A stretch of DNA of 64,000 nucleotides from NCBI RefSeq assembly GCF_046630445.1, contig NC_092341.1, forward strand, positions 8,989,501 through 9,053,500, written 5' to 3'. The notes below the pieces were generated by a model, which had not been told where the DNA came from, searched no databases, and saw nothing but the letters and a program-made list of their open reading frames with translations. Positions 27,530 to 39,000 of this stretch are shown here, piece by piece. Positions within the stretch are counted from its first letter, which is position 1. Every line of letters starts with the position of its first letter. A program made the position numbers and the translations under genes. This DNA is from Rutidosis leptorrhynchoides (lineage: Eukaryota > Streptophyta > Magnoliopsida > Asterales > Asteraceae).

Positions 27530-30500
27530 ATGGCACCGACTACTCGACACACCGTGAATATGAATGAAGAGGAATTCCGTACTTTTCTAGCTTCAAACAT
27601 AGCCGCAGTACAGGCTGCGCTACATACCAACAATAACCTTGGATCTAGCAGTACAGGAAATCGTGTAGGATGCACCTACAAAGAATTCACTACCTGCAAA
27701 CCTTTGGAATTTGATGGAACCGAAGGACCGATCGGATTGAAACGGTGGACCGAGAAGGTCGAATCGGTGTTTTCCATAAGTAAGTGTACTGAAGAGGACA
27801 AAGTGAAGTACACTACGCATACCTTCACAGGTTCTGCGTTAACATGGTGAAATACCTATCTAGAGCAAGTGGGACAAGACGATGCGTACGCACTACCGTG
27901 GTCAGCATTCAAGCACTTGATGAACGAGAAGTACCGTCCCAGAACCGAGGTCAATAAGCTCAAGACAGAACTTAGAGGGTTACGAACCCAAGGATTTGAT
28001 ATTACCACGTACGAAAGACGATTCACAGAATTGTGCCTATTGTGTCCGGGAGCATTCGAAGATGAGGAAGAGAAGATCGACGCATTTGTGAAAGGATTAC
28101 CGGAAAGAATCCAAGAAGATATAAGTTCACACGAGCCTGCCTCCATACAACAGGCATGTAGAATGGCTCACAAACTAGTGAACCATATTGAAGAAAGAAT
28201 TAAAGAACAGACTGCTGAAGAGGCCAATGTGAAGCAAGTCAAAAGAAAGTGGGAGGAAAACGGTGATAAGAATCACCAATACAACAACAACAGCAATTAC
28301 AACAATAATCGCAACAATTATCCTAACAATCGCAACATCAATCGCAACTACAACAAACGGCCCAACAACAACAACAACAACAACAACAACAGCAACTACA
28401 ACAATCATCCCAATAACAATAATAACCGCAACAACAATAACAATCAGAAGCAGCTATGACAAAGGTGTGAAAAGTATCACTCGGGGTTCTGCACTAAATT
28501 TTGCAACAAGTGTAAAAGAAATGGTCATAGCGCGGCGAAGTGTGAGGTCTACGGACCAGGGGTTAATAGAACGAAAGGAACAAATGGTGTCGGAACGAGT
28601 AATGGCGGAGCAAGTAGTGTCGGAGCAAGTTATGCCAATGTAGTTTGTTATAAATGTGGAAAATCGGGTCACATTATTAGAAATTGCCCGAACCAGGAGA
28701 GCACGAATGGACAAGGCCGCAGAAGAGTTTTCAATATTAATGTGGCAGAGGCACAGGAAGACCCGGAGCTTGTTACGGGTACGTTTCTTATTGACAATAA
28801 ATCTGCTTACGTTTTATTTGATTCGGGTGCGGATAGAAGCTATATGAGTAGAGATTTTTGTGCTAAATTAAGTTGTCCATTGACGCCTTTGGATAGTAAA
28901 TTTTTACTCGAATTAACAAATGGTAAATTAATTTCAGCAGATAATATATGTCGGAATCGAGAAATTAAACTGGTTAGCGAAACATTTAAGATTGATTTGA
29001 TACCAGTAGAGTTAGGGAGTTTTGATGTGATAATCGGTATGGACTGGTTGAAAGAAGTGAAAGCAGAGATCGTTTGTTACAAAAATGCAATTCGCATTAT
29101 ACGAGAAAAAGGAAAACCCTTAATGGTGTACGGAGAAAAGGGCAACACGAAGCTACATCTTATTAGTAATTTGAAGGCATAAAAACTAATAAGAAAAGGT
29201 TGCTATGCTGTTCTAGCACACGTCGAAAAAGTACAAACTGAAGAAAAGAGCATCAATGATGTTCCCATTGCAAAAGAATTTCCCGATGTATTTCCGAAAG
29301 AATTACCGGGATTACCCCCACATCGATCCGTTGAATTTCAAATAGATCTTGTACCAGAAGCTGCACCAATAGCTCGTGCTCTTTACAGACTCGCACCCAG
29401 TGAGATGAAAGAACTGTAAAGCCAATTACAAGAACTTTTAGAGCGTAGTTTAATTCGACCAAGCACATCACCGTGGGGAGCTCCTGTTTTGTTTGTCAAG
29501 AAGAAAGATGGTACATTCAGGTTGTGTATCGACTACCGAGAGTTGAACAAACTTACCATCAAGAACCGCTACCCACTACCGAGAATCGACGACTTATTTG
29601 ATCAACTACAAGGCTCGTCTGTTTATTCAAAGATTGACTTACGTTCCGGGTATCATCAAATGCGGGTGAAAGAAGATGATATTCCAAAGACTGCTTTCAG
29701 AACACGTTACGGTCATTACGAGTTTATGGTCATGCCGTTTGGTTTAACTAATGCACCAGCTGTGTTCATGGACCTTATGAACCGAGTGCGTGGACCATAC
29801 CTTGACAAGTTTGTCATTGTTTTCATTGATGACATACTTATTTACTCAAAGAATGACCAAGAACACGGTGAACATTTGAGAAAGGTGTTAGAAGTATTGA
29901 GGAAGGAAGAATTGTACGCTAAGTTTTCAAAGTGTGCATTTTGGTTGGAAGAAGTTCAATTCCTCGGTCACATAGTGAACAAAGAAGGTATTAAGGTGGA
30001 TCTGGCAAAGATAGAAACTGTTGAAAAGTGGGAAACCCCGAAAACTCCGAAACACATACGTCAGTTTTTAGGACTAGCTGGTTACTACAGAAGGTTCATC
30101 CAAGAATTTTCCAGAATAGCAAAACCCTTGACTGCATTAACGCATAAAGGGAAGAAATTTGAATGGAATGATGAACAAGAGAAAGCGTTTCAGTTATTGA
30201 AGAAAAAGCTAACTACGGCACCTATATTGTCATTGCCTGAAGGGAATGATGATTTTGTGATTTATTGTGACGCATCAAAGCAAGGTCTCGGTTGTGTATT
30301 AATGCAACGAACAAAGGTGATTGCTTATGCGTCTAGACAATTGAAGATTCACGAACAAAATTATACGACGCATGATTTGGAATTAGGCGCGGTTGTTTTT
30401 GCATTAAAGACTTGGAGGCACTACTTATATGGGGTCAAAAGTATTATATATACTAACCACAAAAGTCTTCAACACAAATTTAATCAGAAACAACTGAATA

Positions 30501-32107
30501 TGAGGCAGCATAGGTGGATTGAATTATTGAATGATTACGACTTTGAGATTCGTTACCACCCGGGGAAGGCAAATGTGGTAGCCGATGCCTTGAGCAGGAA
30601 GGACAGAGAACCCATTCGAGTAAAATCTATGAATATAATGATTCATAATAACCTTACTACTCAAATAAAGGAGGCGCAACAAGGAGTTTTAAAAGAGGGA
30701 AATTTAAAGGATGAAATACCCAAAGGATCGGAGAAGCATCTTCATATTCGGGAAGACGGAACCCGGTATAGGGCTGAAAGGATTTGGGTACCAAAATTTG
30801 GAGATATGAGAGAAATGGTACTTAGAGAAGCTCATAAAACCAGATACTCAATACATCCTGGAACGGGGAAGATGTACAAGGATCTCAAGAAACATTTTTG
30901 GTGGCCGGTTATGAAAGTCGATGTTGCTAAATACGTAGGAGAATGTTTAACGTGTTTTAAGGTCAAAGCTGAGCATCAGAAACCATCAGGTCTACTTCAA
31001 CAACCCGAAATCCCGGAATGGAAATGAGAAAACATTACCATGGATTTCATCACTAAATTGCCAAGGACTGCAAGTGGTTTTGATACTATTTGGGTAATAG
31101 TTGATCGTCTCACCAAATCAGCACACTTCCTGTCAATAACAGAAGATGACAAGATGGAGAAGTTAGCACGACTGTATTTGAAGGAAGTCATCTCCAGACA
31201 TGGAATACCAATCTCTATTATCTCTGATAGGGATGGCAGATTTATTTCAAGATTCTGGCAGACATTACAGCAAGCATTAGAAACTCGTCTAGACATGAGT
31301 ACTGCCTATCATCCACAAACCGATGGACAGAGTGAAAGGACGATACAAACGCTTGAAGACATGCTACGAGCATGTGTTATTGATTTCGGAAACAGTTGGG
31401 ATCGACATCTACCGTTAGCAGAATTTTCCTACAACAACAACTACCATTCAAGCATTGAGATGACGCCTTTTGAAGCACTTTATGGTAGAAAGTGCAGGTC
31501 TCCGATTTGTTGGAGTGAAGTGGGGGATAGACAGATTACGGGTCCGGAGATTATACAAGAAACTACCGAGAAGATCATCCAAATTCAACAACGGTTGAAA
31601 ACCGCCCAAAGTCGACAAAAGAGCTACGCTGACATTAAAAGAAAAGATATAGAATTTGAAATTGGAGAGATGGTCATGCTTAAAGTTGCACCTTGGAAAG
31701 GCGTTGTTCGATTTGGTAAATGAGGGAAATTAAATCCAAGGTATATTGGACCATTCAAGATTATTGATCGTGTCGGACCAGTAGCTTACCGACTTGAGTT
31801 ACCTCAACAACTCGCGGCTGTATATAACACTTTCCACGTCTCGAATTTGAAGAAATGTTTTGCTAAAGAAGATCTCACAATTCCGTTAGATGAAATCCAA
31901 ATCAACGAAAAACTTCAATTCATCGAAGAACCCGTCGAAATAATGGATCGTGAGGTTAAAAGACTTAAGCAAAACAAGAAACCAATTGTTAAGGTTCGAT
32001 GGAATGCTCGTAGAGGACCCGAGTTCACCTGGGAGTGTGAAGATCAGATGAAGAAGAAATACCCGCATCTATTTCCAGAAGATTCGTCAATACCTTCAAC
32101 AGCTTAA
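27530..32107 (+). pseudogene. gag-pol: Element B Gag-Pol polyprotein with six in-frame stops
   Basis: One frame runs from the ATG at 27530 to the TAA at 32105. Order: gag capsid region (TFTGSALTW to PASIQQACRMAHKLV), an Asn-rich linker (28265-28445), two CX2CX4HX4C knuckles (CNKCKRNGHSAAKC, CYKCGKSGHIIRNC), protease DSGAD near 28820, RT ([18 protein letters not shown], catalytic FIDD near 29825), RNase H (IYCDASKQG), integrase (zinc part HPGTGKM...CLTC, core [26 protein letters not shown]) and a chromodomain-like end ([16 protein letters not shown]). Stops: 27848, 28457, 29180, 29417, 31025, 31721. There is no frameshift. The RNase H motif normally TDH is TNH (codon 30455-30457). Confidence 0.92.
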
Positions 32108-32142
32108 AATTTCGGGACGAAATTTATTTAACGGGTAGGTAC
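32107..32142 (+). promoter_or_regulatory. Element B hairpin and polypurine tract
   Basis: AAATTTCG...CGAAATTT (32107-32125) is a palindrome just after the pol stop. It is followed by AACGGGTAGGTAC, which abuts the 3' LTR. The same arrangement occurs in element D (63132-63168). Confidence 0.75.
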
Positions 32143-32690
32143 TGTAGTGACCCGAAATTTTTCATGTTTATATATATTAATTGAGATTGATATTTACATG
32201 ATTAAATGTTTCCAACATGTTAAGCAATCAAACTTGTTAAGACTTGATTAATGGAAATATGTTTCATATAGACAATTGACCACCCAAGTTGACCGGTGAT
32301 TCACGAACGTTAAAACTTGTAAAAACTATATGATGACATATATATGGATATATATATATATAGTTAACATGATACTATGATAAGTAAACATATCATTAAG
32401 TATATTAACAATGAACTACATACGTAAAAACAAGACTACTAACTTAATGATTTTTAAACGAGACATATATGTAACGATTATCGTTGTAAAGACATTTAAT
32501 GTATATATATCATATTAAGAGATATTCATACATGATAATATCATGATAATATAATAATTTAAAATCTTATTTGATATTATAAACATTGGGTTAACAACAT
32601 TTAACAAGATCGTCAACCTAAGGTTTTCAAAACAACACTTACATGTAATGACTAACGATGACTTAACGACTCAGTTAAAATGTATATACA
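32143..32690 (+). repeat. Element B 3' LTR, left part
   Basis: It matches the first ~550 bases of the 5' LTR and is broken at ATACA (32686-32690), the target duplication of element C. Confidence 0.92.
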
Positions 32691-34675
32691 TGATAATGCT
32701 AAAAACGAACATATATTTCATAGCATTATTCCTCAAGAAAGACAAGCTTTTAGTTGCAATTGTTCTATTTACAAGTGATATTCGTTTGTATAATAAAAGG
32801 TGAAGACAAAAGACAGATTCGACGAATTGAAGACGCAAACGACCAAAAAGCTCAAAAGTACAAAAGACAATCAAAAAGGTTCCAATTATTGATAAGAAAC
32901 GTCTCGAAATTACAAAAGTACAAGATTCAAAACGCAAAGTACAAGATATTAAATTGTACGCGAGGACGTTCGAAAATCCAGAACCGGGACCAGAGTCAAC
33001 TCTTAACGCTCGACGCAACGGACTAAAAATTACAAGTTAACTATGTATATAAATATAATATAATATATAATTAATTATATTAATTATATATATATTATAT
33101 TTATAAATAAAAAACCGTCGGCAGAGAAAAACTCCAAGGACTGAGCTGTAAAAGTAACCTCCGCGAGTCGCGGTGTTTGAAGAGGTTTTCACCGCGAGTC
33201 GCGGAGCCCCAAAATTGAAAACTGCCTATAAAACCAACCGAATTCTGATCAAAATCATCATCTTTTTCTTCTCTTATCATACGTAAAATTTATATATATA
33301 TATATATAATTTATATTTTAATTTTAATTTTAATTCTAATAATAAGGGTATGTTAGCGAATGTTGTAAGGGTGTAAGTCGAAATTCTGTCCGTGTAACGC
33401 TACGCTATTTTTAATCATTGTAAGTTATGTTCAACCTTTTTACATTAATGTCTCGTAGCTAAGTTATTATTATGCTTATTTAAAACGAAGTAGTCATGAT
33501 GTTGGGCTAATTACTAAAATTGGGTAATTGGGCTTTGTACCATAATTGGGGTTTGGACAAAAGAACGACACTTGTGGAAATTAGACTATGGGCTATTAAT
33601 GGGCTTTATATTTGTTTAACTAAATGAAAGTTTGTTAATGTTAATATAAAGATTTACAATTGGGCGTCCCTATAAATTACCATATACACTCGATCGGACA
33701 CGATGGGCGGGGTATTTATATGTACGAATAATCGTTCATTTAACCGGACACGGGAATGGATTAATAGCCACTAGAATAATTAAAACAGGGGTAAAATTAC
33801 ATTCAAGGGTAATTGGTGTAATTGTTAACAAAGTAGTAAAACCTTGGTTTACACGCAGTCGATAACCTGGTGTATTCATTAAACAAAGTATTAAAACCTT
33901 GTTACAATTCGAATCCCCAATTAGTTGGAATATTTAACTTCGGGTATAAGAATAATTTGATGAGGACACTTGCACTTTATATTTATGACTGATGGACTGT
34001 TATGGACAAAAACCAGACGGACAGATTAAATAATCCAGGACAAAGGACAATTAACCCATGGGCATTAAACTAAAATTAACACGTCAAACATCATGATTAC
34101 GGAAGTTTAAATAAGCATAATTCTTTTATTTCATATTTAATTTCCTTTATTTTATATTTAATTGCACTTCTAATTATCGCACTTTTATTTATTGTTATTT
34201 AATCGCACTTTTAATTATCGTACTTTTTAATTATCGCAATTTTATTTTATCGCACTTTTATTATTCGCAATTTCATTATCGTTATTTACTTTACGCTTTA
34301 ATTTAAGTCTTGTATTTATTTTATATTTTACATTAGGTTTTAACTGCGACTAAAGTTTTAAAATCGACAAACCGGTCATTAAACGGTAAAAACCCCCCTT
34401 TATAATAATAATATTACTTATATATATGTTTGTATTTTTATAAAAGTAAACTAATATAGCGTTGAGCTTTGTTTAAAGATTTCCCTGTGGAACGAACCGG
34501 ACTTACTAAAAACTACACTACTGTACGATTAGGTACACTGCCTATAAGTGTTGTAGCAAGGTTTAAGTATATCCATTCTATAAATAAATAAATATCTTGT
34601 GTAAAATTGTATCGTATTTAATAGTGTTTCCTTGTAAAAATTAATAGTATTTTATACCCCTCTGCTTTGACATCA
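32691..34675 (+). repeat. Element C 5' LTR
   Basis: It starts TGATAATGCT and ends GACATCA, 1985 bp. It carries the paired palindromes and the TATA box described separately. A conserved 90-codon frame near 32754-33026 is present in all three LTR copies but has no known motif and is probably not a gene. Confidence 0.93.
33117..33233 (+). promoter_or_regulatory. LTR core promoter with paired CGCGAGTCGCG palindromes (element C)
   Basis: GTCGGCAGAG at 33117-33126, GAGCTG near 33143, CGCGAGTCGCG at 33162-33172 and again at 33193-33203 (centres 31 bp apart), then TATAAAA at 33227-33233. The copies at 48032-48073 and 50342-50383 keep the same spacing. Element D has the same order of parts. Confidence 0.7.
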
Positions 34676-34683
34676 AGTATTTT

Positions 34684-34701
34684 TGGCGCCGCTGCCGGGG
34701 A
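34684..34701 (+). promoter_or_regulatory. Element C primer-binding site
   Basis: TGGCGCCGCTGCCGGGGA, eight bases after the LTR, is the Athila-like primer site. I recall it as complementary to a tRNA-Asp 3' end; the tRNA identity should be checked. Confidence 0.8.
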
Positions 34702-36088
34702 ACTATCTTAAAAGCCGGAAGCGCAACGCTAATATAATATATAAAAAAAAAAAAGAAGATTTTTAGTTAACTTTTATTAAAATTCGTTTTTGTAAAAATA
34801 CGTTTTAAATATTCGAAAATATAAAAAGAAAAACAAAAATATTAGTATTTTTAAGATTTTGTTAAATATTTAAGTTTTATAAGTTTCTTTATTTTTATTT
34901 TAGTTTATAAAAATATAAGTTTTATTTTAATATCTTTTATTTATTTAAAAACAGAAAACAGAAAATAAAATAAATAAATAAATAAAAAAACGCGTTGAAA
35001 TTTAAAGCTGTCAGCTGAAATTTGAAACCCCGCGACTCGCGGGGTTTGATGCAATAAATACCGCGACTCGCGGAGGGTACCTGACACACGGACAGAAGCC
35101 CTAATTCAGCATTTATTACGGATTATTAATTATTATTATTATTATTAACCCTAATTAATATTATAATTAAGTTTTATTTTAATTTAAGTTTTATTTAATT
35201 TATATTTTAGTTTATTAAGTTTAATTAAATTGTAAAATTAATAGTTTAATAAAATAAATAATATAAAAATAATATTTTTATAAAAATTGTACTTTTTACA
35301 ACTTTTTGTATATTTTTATATTTTGTCCCTTTTTAATCGTTGTAGCATAATATTTGTATTTTTCTCTCATAATTAATTTTAAATTTAGTTTTTGCCATAG
35401 TTATTTTTACTCCTAGATTTTTAGGCTTTGCCGTAGAATTCCTTAAGTGCTTTTTCTTTAGACTAAGATTTAGGTACTTTAGAATTTTGCGACGCCTTTT
35501 TAAGTTTTAGTTTCTTTTTAAGTTATTTCCATTTGGGATTTAGTTTTTCCTGTAAGCTTTAATATTTTTAGACACCTTTTACTATGTACCAATTATCATT
35601 CCAATTAGTAATTTCAATTTGCGATTATAATTTTAAGTTAGTTGTAGTAATAAGATTAGGTTAGTTAAGTATTTTTAAGTTTTTATAAGTTTCTTTTATT
35701 TTTCCGTCACCTTTTATTTTTCAACCATTTTTTCTTTTTCGACCTTTTGCGACGAACTCTTTTTCTCTCTTATTTCTCGCCATTCTAGTTTTTAGGACTT
35801 AGAATTTTTTCTACTTCTTCTCTAAATTTCTTAAAATTACGAAAATTTATTTTAAGTGGTTAAATTAATAGACATCAAAATTTTCTGGTTCGTAGTAATA
35901 GTTGGATTTGTACGTGGACCGGGTTATTGGAGCCAAACAGTCCTCAATTATATTGAGACCAAACGAATCCTGCCCCTCTGCTGCATCTTTTGGCTATTCG
36001 AAACGTGGGCAAAATCAGAAAAGTCTATTGATTGAATAACTTATTATAATTTTTCTTTCCTTTTAAAAACTAATAGGATATTCAGTGA
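34702..36088 (+). other. Element C untranslated leader
   Basis: AT-rich noncoding sequence. It holds a second palindrome pair: a perfect 23-base palindrome at 35025-35047 and CGCGACTCGCG at 35062-35072 (centres 31 bp apart). No credible ORF. Confidence 0.7.
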
Positions 36089-39000
36089 ATGCACCGAGCA
36101 AGACGTTCATCACCTTTTGTACGTTCACCACCTGTAACTAGATCAAGACATTTAGCAAATATAACCGCCGTTGATTTTTCTTTAGAATCGTCATCCAGTC
36201 GACCAAGTACTTCAGTTCAAATTTCCGATAATCCATTTTTTGAACCCAACATCACAATTGAGAATCCAGAGAATATTCAGGAACGGTTCGTAGATCCTGA
36301 ACCATTAAACTTTCCTCCGGAGCCACCAATCATTCAAACATAGATTGTTGAGGAACGAACCATTAAATCAGAATCATCTAGTGATACCGATTCAACAAAT
36401 TCAATTATGGAGAATCTGGAACCTTTAAGTATGGAAGACCGAATGAGAGCTAAACGCACTGGCCAAGGTCACGCAATTACTCATCCAGACATTAATGCGC
36501 CAGATTATGAAATCAAAGGACAAATTCTACACATGGTGACTAATCAATGCCAATTTAGTGGTGCGCCGAAGGAAGATCCAAATGAACATCTACATACCTT
36601 TAATAGGATCTGCACACTATTTAAAATCCGAGAAGTGGAGGATGAACAGATATATCTCATGTTATTTCCCTGGACTTTAAAGGGAGAAGCCAAAGATTGG
36701 TTGGAATCGTTACCTGAAGGGGCGATTGATACATGGGACGTTTTAGTTGACAAATTTCTTAAACAATTCTTTCCTGCATCTAAAGCCGTAAGACTTCAAG
36801 CAGAAATTGTTACGTTTACACAGAAACCAAATGAAACTCTATATGAGGCGTGGACAAGATATGGAAAGTTATTAAGAGGATGTCCGCAACATGGTTTAGA
36901 CACCTGTCAAATAGTACAAATATTCTACCAAGGATGCGACATCACTACAAGGAAAGACATAGATATAGCAGCTGGTGGTTCTATTATGAAGAAAACCGAA
37001 ACTGATGCTTACAAAATTATTGATAACACTGCTTCCCACTCACATGAGTGGCACCAAGAAAAAGATATCATTAGATCATCTAAAGCAGCTAGAGCCGATT
37101 CTAGCCATGACTTAGATTCCATTTCCGCAAAGATAGATGCTGTGGAGAGACGAATGGAAAAGATGACTAAAGATATTCACTCAATACGAATTAGTTGTGA
37201 GCAGTGTGGAGGACCACATTTGACAAAAGATTGTCTCAGTATTGAATTAACAATGGAACAAAGAGAGAATATTTCATACATAAACCAAAGGCCTGGAAAT
37301 AATTATCAGAATAATTATCAACCGCCAAGACCGATTTACAATCAAAACCAGAATTATAACCGAAATATTCCATACAACAACCAACAAGGTCCTAGCAATC
37401 AACAAGTATCCAATAATAATTACAATCAGCAAAGACCTAATTTTCAAAACAAACCACCACAACAAACCGATGATAAAAAGCCAAATTTAGAAGATATGAT
37501 GACGAAGCTAGTTGAAACTCAAACGCAGTTTTTCACATCTCAAAAACAAACTAATGAACAAAATGCTCAAGCATTTAGAAATCAACAAGCTTCTATTCAA
37601 AATCTGGAACAAGAAGTAAGTAACCTAGCAAGGTTGATAGGTGAAAGAAAACCGGGAAGTTTACCGAGCGATACAAATGCTAACCCCCGGAATGAAACAG
37701 CTAAAGCTATTACCACAAGAAGTGGTACAACACTTAAACCACCTGAAATACCTGTAACTTCTGATGAAACTATTCCTACTCCACAAGAACCACAACCTGA
37801 TCAAGATAAGGAAAAAGAACCGGTAGTTGAAAAGGTTAATGAAGATAACACAGTTAAGGATAAACCTTATGTTAAACCATACCAACCACCACTTCCTTAC
37901 CCGAGTAAAATGAAGAAAGAGAAACTTGAAGCCGAGCAATCCAAATTCTTGGATATGTTTAAACAGATAAATGTAAATCTTCCTTTCATTGATGTGATTT
38001 CAGGAATGCCAAGATATGCTAAATTCCTGAAAGATCTAATCTCAAATAGAAAGAAAATGGAAGAACTCTCGGCTGTTACTATGAATGCTAATTATTCAGC
38101 AGTGCTGTTGAATAAGATACCAGAAAAACTATCTGATCCAGGAAGTTTCACAATTCCATGTTTTCTGGGTAGTCTTAGTTCAATAGAAGCATTGGCAGAC
38201 TTAGGTGCTAGTATAAATCTAATGCCGTATTCACTATACACTAAACTAGACCTTGGAGAATTAAAACCAACCAGAATAAGCATACAACTAGCCGATAGAT
38301 CAATAAAATATCCTAGAGGGATAATGGAGAACATGCTAGTTAAAGTTGGTACTTTAGTATTTCCAGTAGATTTTGTTGTTTTGGACATGGAAGAAGATTC
38401 TCAAGTTCCTCTCATATTAGGAAGACCATTCTTAAACACGGCTAAAGCAATGATAGACGTGTTCGGTAAGAAACTGACCCTAAGTATAGAGGATGAGAGT
38501 GTTACCTTTTCAGTTGATAGAGCAATGCAACAACCACAATCTGCAGATGATACATGTTATTATATTCAAACTATAGATGCACATGCAGAATTATTAGAAG
38601 AATTTCCAGAATTACAAGGAACAGGAGAATGTTCTTTAGGAGAAGGTAATGAACCAATTGATGAAGCTGAAATGTTAGCTACACTAATAGCTAATGGATA
38701 TGAACCAACAACAGAAGAAATTCAAATGCTAAAAGAAGAAGACAGATATCGATATAAATCATCGATAGAAGAACCTCCGAAATTAGAGTTAAAGCCACTT
38801 CCAAACCATTTGGAATACGCTTATTTACATGGTGAATCTGAATTACCTGTAATAATATCGTCTTCTCTTACTGAAAATGAGAAATCACAACTCATTTCTG
38901 TGTTGAAAGCTCATAAACCAGCCATTGCATGGAAGATTCATGATATTAAAGGAATAAGTCCTTCGTATTGCACACATAAAATCCTTATGGAAGAAGGTCA

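Noticed and set aside
28175-28408. Antisense ORF rich in Val and Ile
   Set aside because: It is the complement of the Asn-rich (AAC/AAT) linker of the gag of B.
32754-33026. 90-codon ORF (and its antisense partner) conserved in all three C LTR copies
   Set aside because: The copies are recent duplicates, so conservation is not evidence of coding. No known motif is present and it lies upstream of the LTR TATA box.
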